From Bacillota bacterium LX-D (GTDB lineage: Bacteria; Bacillota; DUOV01; Zhaonellaceae), in assembly GCA_031628995.1 (NCBI GenBank), contig JAVLUO010000011.1:1-64000 (forward strand): a stretch of 64,000 nt of DNA, read 5' to 3'. Positions 52,839 through 61,175 of the stretch are shown here, piece after piece. The notes under the pieces were generated by a model. It searched no databases. It was given only the letters and a program-made list of their open reading frames with translations, and was not told the DNA's origin. The first letter of the stretch is position 1; every line of letters starts with the position of its first letter. Position numbers and translations under genes: made by a program.

Positions 52839-54137
52839 ATGAAGTTAGTTAAATCTCAGGAATTATTTCAAAAAGCTCAGAAATTAATGCCTGGAGGAGT
52901 TAACAGCCCTGTACGAGCATTTAAATCTGTTGGATTAAATCCTCCTTTTATAAAAAAAGGTTTAGGATCTAAAATTTATGATGAGGATGGAAATGAATAT
53001 ATAGATTATGTTGGGTCTTGGGGGCCCTTAATTTTGGGTCATAGTCATCCCGAAGTTACTACCGCTCTACAGAAGTGCATTTCGAAAGTAGGAACGAGTT
53101 TTGGCGCTCCTACAGAACTAGAAGTTATAATGGCTGAGTTAATAACAAAACTTATGCCTTCCATAGAAATGGTTAGAATGGTTAACTCAGGAACTGAGGC
53201 AACAATGAGTGCTTTGCGCTTAGCGCGGGGATATACTGGTAGGGATAAAATTATTAAGTTCGAAGGCTGCTATCATGGACATGCAGACCATTTATTAATC
53301 AAGGCAGGTTCTGGTGCTTTAACCTTCGGTGTGCCAACTAGTCCAGGCATTCCAGCGAATATTGCAAATAACACAATTGTAGCACCCTATAATAATATTG
53401 GGGCATTAGAAGAAATTTTTGCTAAAGATGGGGAAAATATTGCAGGTGTTATTATTGAGCCTGTAGCAGGTAATATGGGCTGCGTTCCGCCTCAGCCTGG
53501 ATTTTTACAAGACTTAAGGAATTTGACTACCAAATACGGTGCCTTATTGATTTTTGATGAAGTCATGACTGGTTTTAGAGTGAGCCTTGGTGGTGCTCAA
53601 GAACGGTATGGAATTACCCCTGATTTAACTTGCTTAGCTAAAATTATTGGTGGTGGCTTACCAGTAGGTGCTTTTGGCGGGAAGAGAGAAATTATGGAGC
53701 ATATTTCCCCAGCTGGTCCCATCTATCAAGCTGGTACTCTATCTGGAAACCCTTTAGCTATGACAGCCGGTATTACTACGTTACGACTTTTGGCCCTCCC
53801 AGGAGTATATGAAGAATTGGAGGAGAAAGCAGCTAAGCTAGAAAAAGGGTTACGAGAAGCAGCAACTGAAGCAGATATAGAAGTAACATTTAACCGTGTA
53901 GGAGCAATGTCTACTACATTCTTCACTAACCATGCAGTAGTAGATTTTGACACAGCACTAACCTCTAACTTAACAGCTTTTACAGCGTACTTTAAATCAA
54001 TGTTGGAGCAGGGCATTTATTTGGCTCCATCACAATTTGAGGCTGGATTTATTTCCTTAGCTCATAGTGATGAAGATATTGAGCGAACCGTTGAAGCTAG
54101 TGTAAAGGCCTTTAAATCTGCTTTAAATTCTCAATAA
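52839..54137 (+). CDS. hemL: glutamate-1-semialdehyde 2,1-aminomutase
   Basis: HemL transaminates glutamate 1-semialdehyde to aminolevulinate using PLP. The 432-residue protein has [58 protein letters not shown] and the PLP lysine in [17 protein letters not shown]. It closes the sirC to hemL operon. Confidence 0.96.
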   Translation: MKLVKSQELFQKAQKLMPGGVNSPVRAFKSVGLNPPFIKKGLGSKIYDEDGNEYIDYVGSWGPLILGHSHPEVTTALQKCISKVGTSFGAPTELEVIMAELITKLMPSIEMVRMVNSGTEATMSALRLARGYTGRDKIIKFEGCYHGHADHLLIKAGSGALTFGVPTSPGIPANIANNTIVAPYNNIGALEEIFAKDGENIAGVIIEPVAGNMGCVPPQPGFLQDLRNLTTKYGALLIFDEVMTGFRVSLGGAQERYGITPDLTCLAKIIGGGLPVGAFGGKREIMEHISPAGPIYQAGTLSGNPLAMTAGITTLRLLALPGVYEELEEKAAKLEKGLREAATEADIEVTFNRVGAMSTTFFTNHAVVDFDTALTSNLTAFTAYFKSMLEQGIYLAPSQFEAGFISLAHSDEDIERTVEASVKAFKSALNSQ

Positions 54138-54208
54138 TTATATGTATTAATCTTGCCAGGTAGGTAATACTACAATTATACACTCACTTCTTCATAGACC
54201 TCCTTTTA

Positions 54209-54240
54209 ACCAACAAGTGTTAGCTTGTTGGTATTTTTTT
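54209..54240 (+). terminator. intrinsic terminator after hemL
   Basis: ACCAACAAG and CTTGTTGGT form a perfect 9-bp stem with a TGTTAG loop, followed by A and seven T residues. Confidence 0.92.
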
Positions 54241-54253
54241 AGTCTTGTCTTCA

Positions 54254-54281
54254 TTGACATTAATAATTTATATGGTATAAT
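54254..54281 (+). promoter_or_regulatory. promoter of tRNA-Leu(CAG)
   Basis: TTGACA (54254-54259) and TATAAT (54276-54281) with 16-base spacing, 19 bases before the tRNA. Confidence 0.85.
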
Positions 54282-54300
54282 TAATACTGCTTTAAGTAAT

Positions 54301-54387
54301 GCGGCTGTGGCGGAATTGGCAGACGCGCTAGATTCAGGTTCTAGTGAGAGCAATCTCATGGGGGTTCAAGTCCCTTCAGCCGCACCA
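54301..54387 (+). tRNA. tRNA-Leu (anticodon CAG)
   Basis: An 87-base class II tRNA with acceptor stem GCGGCTG/CAGCCGC, anticodon stem-loop CTAGA-TTCAGGT-TCTAG, a long variable arm (GAGAGCAATCTC), T loop GTTCAAGTC and encoded CCA. Confidence 0.96.
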
Positions 54388-54408
54388 TAATATCATATTT
54401 TAATAGGG

Positions 54409-54440
54409 ATCTAATGTATAAAAATACATTAGATTTTTTT
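54409..54440 (+). terminator. intrinsic terminator after tRNA-Leu
   Basis: ATCTAATGTAT and ATACATTAGAT form an 11-bp perfect stem with an AAAA loop and a T run. Confidence 0.92.
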
Positions 54441-54503
54441 GTACTTGTATTGTATTACTTATAAGGATATAAGTGCAAAATAGAGAGCAAGGAGTGGATT
54501 AAC

Positions 54504-54727
54504 ATGGAATTTATTGACTTAAGAAGCGATACTGTAATAGAACCAACACAAGCAATGCGAGAAGCTATGTACAAAACCAAAGTAGGTGATTCTATTTATA
54601 ATGATGACCCAACTATGAAGGAATTGGAAGAGTAGCAACTGCTTTGGTAGGTAAAGATGGGGCCTTATTTGTACCAAGTGGAACTTTTGGGAATCAATTA
54701 GCATTGTTTACCCATTGTACACGTTAG
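54504..54727 (+). pseudogene. ltaE: broken low-specificity L-threonine aldolase gene
   Basis: From ATG 54504 the reading is [21 protein letters not shown] and on through [17 protein letters not shown], the threonine aldolase N-terminus, and then stops at TAG 54633. The family sequence resumes one base out of frame (ATALVGKDGALFVPSGTFGN, LALFTHC) and stops at 54727. One missing T at about 54633 (TTA to TA) explains the shift. Only about 74 of some 340 codons remain and no C-terminal part follows, so the gene is both frameshifted and truncated. A GCAAGGAG ribosome site is retained. Confidence 0.9.
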
Positions 54728-54785
54728 AAAACGCGCATTCCAATGGTAGGGTTATTCCCTTATAAAATTAATATCATAAAAATAA

Positions 54786-54816
54786 ATAAAAAAAGAACCT
54801 ACTCAGAGGTCCTCTT
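54786..54816 (-). terminator. terminator of the - strand tRNA cluster
   Basis: Read on the - strand, AGGACCT pairs with AGGTTCT (one wobble) across CTGAGT and is followed by a run of T. It lies just downstream of tRNA-Gln. Confidence 0.75.
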
Positions 54817-54817
54817 T

Positions 54818-54892
54818 TGGCTGGGGCGGCTGGATTCGAACCAACGGATGGCGGATCCAAAATCCGCTGCCTTACCACTTGGCGACGCCCCA
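54818..54892 (-). tRNA. tRNA-Gln (anticodon TTG)
   Basis: A 75-base cloverleaf on the - strand: acceptor TGGGGCG/CGCCCCA, anticodon arm GCGGA-TTTTGGA-TCCGC, T loop GTTCGAATC and encoded CCA. It is the last gene of the cluster. Confidence 0.95.
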
Positions 54893-54899
54893 AAAAAAA

Positions 54900-54985
54900 T
54901 GGTGGAGAGAGCTGGATTCGAACCAGCGAAGGCGGTGCCAGCAGATTTACAGTCTGCCCCCTTTGGCCAACTCGGGAATCTCTCC
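54900..54985 (-). tRNA. tRNA-Tyr (anticodon GTA)
   Basis: An 86-base class II tRNA on the - strand, with acceptor GGAGAGA/TCTCTCC, anticodon arm GCAGA-CTGTAAA-TCTGC, a long variable arm, T loop GTTCGAATC and encoded CCA. Confidence 0.95.
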
Positions 54986-54992
54986 ATTTTGG

Positions 54993-55067
54993 TGGAGCCG
55001 ACGATGGGATTTGAACCCGCAACCTGCTGATTACAAGTCAGCTGCTCTGCCGTTGAGCTACGTCGGC
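54993..55067 (-). tRNA. tRNA-Thr (anticodon TGT), copy 1
   Basis: A 75-base cloverleaf on the - strand, with acceptor GCCGACG/CGTCGGC, anticodon arm CTGA-CTTGTAA-TCAG, T loop GTTCAAATC and encoded CCA. It is identical to copy 2 at 55106 except for one base in the D arm. Confidence 0.95.
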
Positions 55068-55105
55068 TTTAAGATAAAATATATATAATTAAAAAAGAAG
55101 AAAAA

Positions 55106-55180
55106 TGGAGCCGACGATGGGATTTGAACCCGCAACCTGCTGATTACAAGTCAGCTGCTCTACCGTTGAGCTACGTCGGC
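55106..55180 (-). tRNA. tRNA-Thr (anticodon TGT), copy 2
   Basis: Same structure and anticodon as the copy at 54993, differing at one D-arm base (CGGTAGAG here, CGGCAGAG in copy 1). The tandem pair indicates a local duplication of about 110 bases. Confidence 0.95.
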
Positions 55181-55187
55181 TTTTAAA

Positions 55188-55264
55188 TGGCGACCCCGAT
55201 CGGATTTGAACCGACGATCTCCTGCGTGACAGGCAGGCGCTTTAAACCACTAAGCTACGGGGCC
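55188..55264 (-). tRNA. tRNA-Asp (anticodon GTC)
   Basis: A 77-base cloverleaf on the - strand, with acceptor GGCCCCG/CGGGGTC (one wobble), anticodon arm CCTGC-CTGTCAC-GCAGG, T loop GTTCAAATC and encoded CCA. Confidence 0.95.
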
Positions 55265-55269
55265 ATTGA

Positions 55270-55345
55270 TGGTGACCCGTAGGGGATTTGAACCCCTGTT
55301 ACCGCCGTGAAAGGGCGGTGTCTTAGACCACTTGACCAACGGGCC
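55270..55345 (-). tRNA. tRNA-Glu (anticodon TTC)
   Basis: A 76-base cloverleaf on the - strand, with anticodon arm CCGCC-CTTTCAC-GGCGG, T loop GTTCAAATC and encoded CCA. tRNA-Glu is also the substrate of HemA in this window. Confidence 0.95.
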
Positions 55346-55360
55346 TTTATTAATTTTGTG

Positions 55361-55437
<77 letters not shown>

Positions 55438-55452
55438 CCGACGACAATGGTT

Positions 55453-55481
55453 ATTATATCTAAAGTTTTTTAAAATGTCAA
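55453..55481 (-). promoter_or_regulatory. promoter of the - strand tRNA cluster
   Basis: On the - strand, a perfect TTGACA (55481-55476) and a perfect TATAAT (55458-55453) are 17 bases apart, 16 bases before tRNA-Pro. This is a near-ideal sigma-A promoter for a stable-RNA operon. Confidence 0.92.
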
Positions 55482-55949
55482 CACGTTTGATAAAAAATAT
55501 TTACTATGCATATTTATTATAAATTATTTACTGATGATACCTAATATTTCTATATTCTAAGTTCTGATCAATAAATTTAATTAATAAACTAGAAAAGTAG
55601 TAAACTAATACTTTTTAAATCAGAACAAATAGTATATTATTATATTGTGGTTTTCAAAAACAATTATTCTTAGTATTGCTGATTTTTAAAAAAACCTAGT
55701 AAACAACTAAAAATGGCTGAAATTAGTGTTTGTATATTTCTGCAAATTATTATAAAATAACTATTGGACATTGAGATTAAATTCACTTTAATTCCAATAT
55801 TATTTTTTATTCTTGGACAAGTACCAATTAAAGTTGATAGATACTTCCTAAAGAATCATATATATTACCAGGGTATTTTTTTTTTAATGTAGAAACATGA
55901 TAATAATAGTGTCTATTAAGTAGTACTATATGTCTAAGAATAAATAATT
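55482..55949. other. AT-rich intergenic region before cooC
   Basis: About 470 bases of very AT-rich sequence lie between the divergent tRNA promoter and the cooC ribosome site. I see no coding frame, RNA fold, clear sigma-A promoter or terminator. It must hold the start of the Acs operon transcript unless cooC is expressed from further away. Confidence 0.6.
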
Positions 55950-55962
55950 AGGAGTGACTGTG

Positions 55963-56724
55963 GTGAAAATTGCCGTTTCAGGTAAAGGCGGAGTTGGCAA
56001 AACTACTTTTTCTGCTGAACTGATTAAGTTTTTTGCCCGAAATAACTATACGGTATATGCGGTTGATGCAGATCCAGATTTAAGTTTGGGAACCTTATTA
56101 GATTTTCCTGAAGAACAAATTAATAATTTAACACCTATCTGTGATATGCGGGAAGATCTTTTGGCAACAACAGGCGAGGGGGCGTTTTATTCACTTAATC
56201 CTGAGGTTGATGAATTATTGAACCGCTTTGTCCTGGAGAAAGATAATATCAAGTTTTTAAAAATGGGTGCATTAAAAAGTGGCGGAACAGCATGTTACTG
56301 CAGAGAAAATTCTGTACTACGGGCTGTTATTTCTAAACTTTTATTAGACAAAAAAGAAGTTGTTATAATAGATATGGGGGCTGGCATTGAGCATTTAACA
56401 AGGGGTACATCTTCAGGAGTTGACATTATGTTCATTGTAACAGAACCCACTAAAGTTAGTGCCCAGTCAGCTAAAGTCATAGCTAAACTAGCTAATGATC
56501 TTGGCATAAAAAATATACAATTTATAGGCAACAAAGTTCACAGCAATGCTGACTATAATTTCTTAAAGCAAAACTTTCCAGAAAACTTAGCATTAGCCAT
56601 TGAATATGAGGAAGAAATTTTATTAGAAGCCAGAGGGGAAGCTGTTAAAAATAAAAAGCTTACCGAGGCGGTGGAAAGTTTGGGGAATACTCTAAAAGGG
56701 AGGGAAGAAGCACAATTAAAATAA
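55963..56724 (+). CDS. cooC: CO dehydrogenase nickel-insertion ATPase CooC
   Basis: CooC is a MinD-type P-loop ATPase that helps insert nickel into the CODH C-cluster (or ACS A-cluster). The protein is about 253 residues with the deviant Walker A SGKGGVGKTTFSAEL, DADPDLSLG and VIIDMGAGIEHLTRG. The metal-binding CxC pair is C111/C113 in GTACYCREN. GTG 55963 is chosen because AGGAG lies 8 bases upstream; GTG codons at 55954 and 55960 are alternatives. It heads the Wood-Ljungdahl operon. Confidence 0.92.
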   Translation: MKIAVSGKGGVGKTTFSAELIKFFARNNYTVYAVDADPDLSLGTLLDFPEEQINNLTPICDMREDLLATTGEGAFYSLNPEVDELLNRFVLEKDNIKFLKMGALKSGGTACYCRENSVLRAVISKLLLDKKEVVIIDMGAGIEHLTRGTSSGVDIMFIVTEPTKVSAQSAKVIAKLANDLGIKNIQFIGNKVHSNADYNFLKQNFPENLALAIEYEEEILLEARGEAVKNKKLTEAVESLGNTLKGREEAQLK

Positions 56725-56740
56725 CTTAAGAGTTTTGAAA

Positions 56741-56903
56741 TACAGAAATTTTGTTAGAAGTACAGAAATTTGTTATATGTTTAATTTGTTATATGTTTAT
56801 TGAAAACTTATTTTTAACAAAGATATATAAAATTTACCTTTTACACCCAATTGTTATTTATATGTATTTTTAATAATTATTATTTTTAAATAATTATTAT
56901 TTT
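56741..56903. repeat. short direct repeats in the cooC-cooS gap
   Basis: TACAGAAATT(T)TGTTA occurs at 56741 and 56761. TTGTTATATGTTTA occurs at 56770-56783 and 56786-56799. AATAATTATTATTTT occurs at 56872-56886 and again at 56889-56903. The 200-base gap is otherwise non-coding and very AT-rich. Confidence 0.8.
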
Positions 56904-56922
56904 CAAAAAGGGGGTTCTTGTA

Positions 56923-58935
56923 ATGCCTAGATTTAGAGATTTAACTCTCACTTCAAAACCCTCAGACACTCCTAGAGTTACTGAGGGAAAAGTTAGGGAG
57001 CGTACTGTTGATGAAGCAGCATTAGCGATGTTGGAAGAAGCCAAATCTAAAAATATTGAAACTGCTTTTGACCGCTTTGTTGCTCAACAACCACAATGTA
57101 AAATTGGTTATCAAGGAATCTGCTGTCGTATATGTTTGCAAGGTCCTTGCCGTGTAAAACCAGGTGATGGACCTGGAAGCAGAGGTATATGTGGTGCTAA
57201 TGCATATACAATTGTTGCTAGAAACCTAATTAGATTAATTGCCGGTGGCGCAGCTGCCCACTCTGACCATGGTAAGCACATTGCATTGGCATTATACGAA
57301 GTTGCTCAAGGTAAAGCACCTGATTATAGCATCAAAGATCCAGCTAAACTTCGTAGAGTTGCTGAAAAAATTGGTATTAGTGTAGAAGGCAAAACAGATT
57401 TACAAATTGCTTATGAAGTTGCAGATGCAGCATTAGAAGATTACAGACGCATAGATGCTAGCAAACCTGCTACTTGGGTAGCTACTTCTATTACTGAAGG
57501 ACGTAAAAAGAAATTTGCCAGCACTAATATTATGCCTTTCAGCATCAATGGTAATATTGTTGAATTGATTAGTGGTACCCACATGGGTATGGATGCTGAT
57601 CCGGTTAACTTAATTTTCCAAGGCTTGAAAGTTGCATTATCTGACTATGATGGTAGTTATATTGGAACAGATTTATCCGACATTCTTTTCGGCACACCTC
57701 AACCTGTTGTAACAGAAGCAAACTTAGGTGTCCTTGAAAAAGAAAAGGTGAATATTATTGTTCATGGTCACAATCCTTTATTAAGTGAAATGATGGTTCA
57801 AGCTGCTAAAGAAATGGAAGCAGAAGCTAAAGAAGCTGGCGCAACCGGAGTTAAATTATCTGGTATTTGTTGTACAGGTAATGAAGTATTAATGCGTCAT
57901 GGTGTACCTATTGCCACATCCTTTGCATCACAAGAATTAGCAATGATGACAGGTGCGGTTGATGTCATGATTGTTGACGTTCAATGTATTATGCCTTCAA
58001 TTCGTCAAGTTGCTGAATGTTATAATACTAAAATTGTTACAACTCAACATCATACTAAAATACCTGGTGCTTACCATTTTGCTTTTCAAGAAGATAAAGC
58101 TTTAGAAACTGCAAAAGAAGTTGTACGTTTGGCAATTCAAGCTTATAAAGAAAGACAGGGTGGACCAGTTGCTATTCCAAATATTAAAAATAAAGTTGTA
58201 GCAGGTTTCAGCTTAGAAGCAGTTCTAGACATCTTCAGTAAAGTTAATCCTGAAGAACCTATGAAAGTTGTCACAGATGCAATTTTAGCTGGAGAAATCA
58301 AAGGTGTAGCTGCATTTATTGGATGTAATAACCTGAAAGGTTATCAAGATAACAACCATTTAACAATTATGAAAGAAATGGCTAAAAATGACGTCTTGAT
58401 TTTAACAACAGGTTGTTCCGCTCAAGCATTTGCAAAACACGGTTTCTTAGATCCTGCTTGTGTTGATGAATATGCAGGTCCTGGCTTAAAAAGCTTCTTA
58501 AAACGTTTGAGCGATGCTAACGGAGTAGACTTACCTTTAGCATTCCACATGGGTTCTTGTGTCGATAATACTCGTTTATGTAATTTCTATACAATGATGG
58601 CTAATGTACTTGGAGTTGACACACCAAAAGTACCGTTTGTAGTTTCTGCTCCTGAAGCTATGAGCGAAAAAGCTGTAGCAATCGGAAGTTATAATGTTAG
58701 CTTGGGTGTTCCGGTGCATGTAGGTACAATGCCACCTGTTGAAGGTAGTGACTTGATTTACGGTGTTACTACTCAAATTGCATATGATGTATTTGGTGGA
58801 TATTTCATTCTTGAAACCGATCCTGAAGTTGCTGCGAAAAAACTATTAAATGCGTTAGAATACCGTACTTGGAAGCTACAAGTACATCATGATGTAGCAA
58901 AGAAATTTGATACTGAAATATGTAAAGGATACTAA
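56923..58935 (+). CDS. cooS: anaerobic carbon monoxide dehydrogenase catalytic subunit
   Basis: CooS/AcsA interconverts CO2 and CO at a Ni-Fe-S C-cluster. The 670-residue protein has the D- and B-cluster cysteines C59, C67, C68, C71, C76 and C90, with spacing identical to characterised CODHs. C-cluster ligand regions are IIVHGHNPLLSEM, SGICCTGNEV, VDVQCIMPS, IGCNNLKG, TTGCSAQAFAKHG and MGSCVDNTR. Paired with acsB, it supplies CO to acetyl-CoA synthase. An AAGGGGG ribosome site precedes it. Confidence 0.97.
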   Translation: MPRFRDLTLTSKPSDTPRVTEGKVRERTVDEAALAMLEEAKSKNIETAFDRFVAQQPQCKIGYQGICCRICLQGPCRVKPGDGPGSRGICGANAYTIVARNLIRLIAGGAAAHSDHGKHIALALYEVAQGKAPDYSIKDPAKLRRVAEKIGISVEGKTDLQIAYEVADAALEDYRRIDASKPATWVATSITEGRKKKFASTNIMPFSINGNIVELISGTHMGMDADPVNLIFQGLKVALSDYDGSYIGTDLSDILFGTPQPVVTEANLGVLEKEKVNIIVHGHNPLLSEMMVQAAKEMEAEAKEAGATGVKLSGICCTGNEVLMRHGVPIATSFASQELAMMTGAVDVMIVDVQCIMPSIRQVAECYNTKIVTTQHHTKIPGAYHFAFQEDKALETAKEVVRLAIQAYKERQGGPVAIPNIKNKVVAGFSLEAVLDIFSKVNPEEPMKVVTDAILAGEIKGVAAFIGCNNLKGYQDNNHLTIMKEMAKNDVLILTTGCSAQAFAKHGFLDPACVDEYAGPGLKSFLKRLSDANGVDLPLAFHMGSCVDNTRLCNFYTMMANVLGVDTPKVPFVVSAPEAMSEKAVAIGSYNVSLGVPVHVGTMPPVEGSDLIYGVTTQIAYDVFGGYFILETDPEVAAKKLLNALEYRTWKLQVHHDVAKKFDTEICKGY

Positions 58936-58963
58936 TATTTCTTGGAAGGGAAGGGGGAGAATA

Positions 58964-61144
58964 ATGAGCGATTTTGATAAAATTTATGAAGGTGCAATAA
59001 TTGAAGGTAAAGAACCAAAAAAATTATTCAAACAAGCTTATGACGGTACTATTATCGCATTAAGCTATGCAGAGATTATGTTAAATCAAGCAATAAAAGA
59101 ATATGGTGAAAATGCTGAAATAGGATATCCTGATACAGCATATTTCCTCCCTGTAATTAGATCATTAAGTGGTGAGGAAGTAACCAGATTAGGTCAGTTA
59201 GTACCAATCTTAAATAGAATGCGTCATCAGGTTAAATCTGATTTAACCTTTGAAAATATGCTCTTAGCTGGTGAATCAACTCTTTATGCTGCAGAAATCA
59301 TCGAAGCTATAAGATATTTAAGAAAAGAAAACATGGCTGTTGAGCCTTGGACAGGCTTCTTAGGGGACCCCATACTCAGAAAATATGGTATTAAAATGGT
59401 TGACTGGACCATCCCTGGTGAAGCAGTTATTGTGGGAAGAGCTAAAGACAGTAAAGCTGCAAAAAAAATAGTAGATGACTTGATGGGTAAGGGCTTAATG
59501 ATTTTCCTGTCAGATGAAATTATTGAGCAGTTATTAGAAGAAAACGTTAAATTAGGTGTTGACTATATTGCGTTTCCATTAGGAAACTTCACTCAAGTTG
59601 TGCATGCAGCAAACTACGCCTTAAGAGCTGGTATGGCTTTTGGTGGTGTTGCACCTGGTTTAAGAGAAGAACACAGAGATTATCAGCACAGACGTATATT
59701 GGCTTTCGTTCTTCAATTAGGTGAAAGAGACGAAGTTAAAACTGCTGCTGAAATGGGCTGTATTTTCTTGGGATTCCCAGTCATCACTGACCAAGAGCTA
59801 GAGCCTGATGAAACACTTAATGATTGGTATATTTCACAGCCTAACTATGATAAATTAGTACAAACTGCGTTAGAAGTTAGAGGTATTAAATTAACCAACG
59901 TTGAAATTGATATTCCAATTAACTTTGGTCCTGCTTTCGAAGGTGAAACAATTCGTAAAGGCGATATGTTTATTGAAATGGGTGGGGGTAGAACACCATC
60001 CTTCGAACTTGTTAGAAATGTTGCGGAAGATCAAATTGAAGACGGGAAAATCACTGTAATTGGCCGCGAAATGGATGAAATAACTGAAGGTGAAAAGCTC
60101 CATTTCGGATTGATGGTGGATATTTATGGCCGTAAAATGCAAGATGATTTTGAAGGTGTGCTAGAACGTCGTATTCACGATTGCATGAACTATGGTGAAG
60201 GCTTATGGCACACGGCTCAAAGAGATTTAAACTGGCTGCGTGTAAGTAAAGATGCTGTAGCTAAAGGGTTTAAATTTAGACATTATGGGGAAATTATTAT
60301 TGCTAAAATGAAACAAGATTTCCCTGCAATTGTAGACAGAGTACAAGTTACAATTATTAATGACCCAGACGAAGTCTTGAAGCAACTTGAAGTTGCTAGA
60401 GAAAGATACAAATTTAGAGATGATAGAACTAAAGGTATGACAGACGATGCAGTTGATACATTCTACTCTTGCATACTTTGTCAATCCTTTGCTCCAAGTC
60501 ACGTTTGTATTGTAACACCAGAACGTGTTGGTCTCTGCGGTGCTGTTTCGTGGCTCGATGCAAAAGCTGGCTATGAGATTAACAATGCTGGTCCAAACCA
60601 ACCTATTGTTAAAGGTGAAGCTATAGATGAGGTTAAAGGTGTATGGCAAAGCTGTAATGATTATTTCAATCAAGCATCAAATGGACACTTAGATGAAGTA
60701 TGCCTTTATTCTTGCTTAGACAGACCAATGACATCTTGTGGATGCTTTGAAGCTATTATGGCTATTGTCCCGGAAGCTAATGGCTTAATGATTACTACAA
60801 GGGAACATGGTGGATCTACGCCATGTGGCATGACCTTCTCCACGCTTGCAGGTACTGTTGGTGGTGGTATGCAAACTCCTGGATTCTTGGGTATTGGCCG
60901 TAGCTATATTGTAAGTAGGAAGTTTATTCCTGCCGACGGCGGTATTGCAAGAATCGTATGGATGCCTAAAGAACTAAAAGAGCAATTAAGAGAAGAGTTT
61001 ATACAGCGTTCGATTGAAGAAGGTTTGGGTGAAGACTTTATTGATAAAATCGCTGATGAAACAGTAGGTGAATCTGCTGAAGACATCCTACCGTTCCTTG
61101 AAGAAAAAGGACATCCGGCCTTAACAATGGATCCGCTGATGTAA
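58964..61144 (+). CDS. acsB: CO-methylating acetyl-CoA synthase
   Basis: AcsB joins CO, a methyl group from the corrinoid protein and CoA to acetyl-CoA. The 726-residue protein carries the A-cluster cysteines C503, C506, C515 and C525 (YSCILCQSFAPSHVC onward) and the nickel-binding Cys-Gly-Cys C592-G-C594. This spacing matches Moorella AcsB with a three-residue offset. An N-terminal CODH-interacting domain is present. ATG 58964 has AGGGGGAG 7 bases upstream; an extension into the cooS end is not supported. Confidence 0.97.
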   Translation: MSDFDKIYEGAIIEGKEPKKLFKQAYDGTIIALSYAEIMLNQAIKEYGENAEIGYPDTAYFLPVIRSLSGEEVTRLGQLVPILNRMRHQVKSDLTFENMLLAGESTLYAAEIIEAIRYLRKENMAVEPWTGFLGDPILRKYGIKMVDWTIPGEAVIVGRAKDSKAAKKIVDDLMGKGLMIFLSDEIIEQLLEENVKLGVDYIAFPLGNFTQVVHAANYALRAGMAFGGVAPGLREEHRDYQHRRILAFVLQLGERDEVKTAAEMGCIFLGFPVITDQELEPDETLNDWYISQPNYDKLVQTALEVRGIKLTNVEIDIPINFGPAFEGETIRKGDMFIEMGGGRTPSFELVRNVAEDQIEDGKITVIGREMDEITEGEKLHFGLMVDIYGRKMQDDFEGVLERRIHDCMNYGEGLWHTAQRDLNWLRVSKDAVAKGFKFRHYGEIIIAKMKQDFPAIVDRVQVTIINDPDEVLKQLEVARERYKFRDDRTKGMTDDAVDTFYSCILCQSFAPSHVCIVTPERVGLCGAVSWLDAKAGYEINNAGPNQPIVKGEAIDEVKGVWQSCNDYFNQASNGHLDEVCLYSCLDRPMTSCGCFEAIMAIVPEANGLMITTREHGGSTPCGMTFSTLAGTVGGGMQTPGFLGIGRSYIVSRKFIPADGGIARIVWMPKELKEQLREEFIQRSIEEGLGEDFIDKIADETVGESAEDILPFLEEKGHPALTMDPLM

Positions 61145-61175
61145 ATTATATATTTTAGGAAGGGAGAGATTCAAA

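Noticed and set aside
54743-55088. Open frames on both strands through the tRNA cluster that read like proteins (for example RLDSNQRMADPKSAALPLG on + )
   Set aside because: They are translations of the antisense of tRNA T arms and acceptor stems, a well-known annotation artefact; the cloverleaf structures explain all the sequence.
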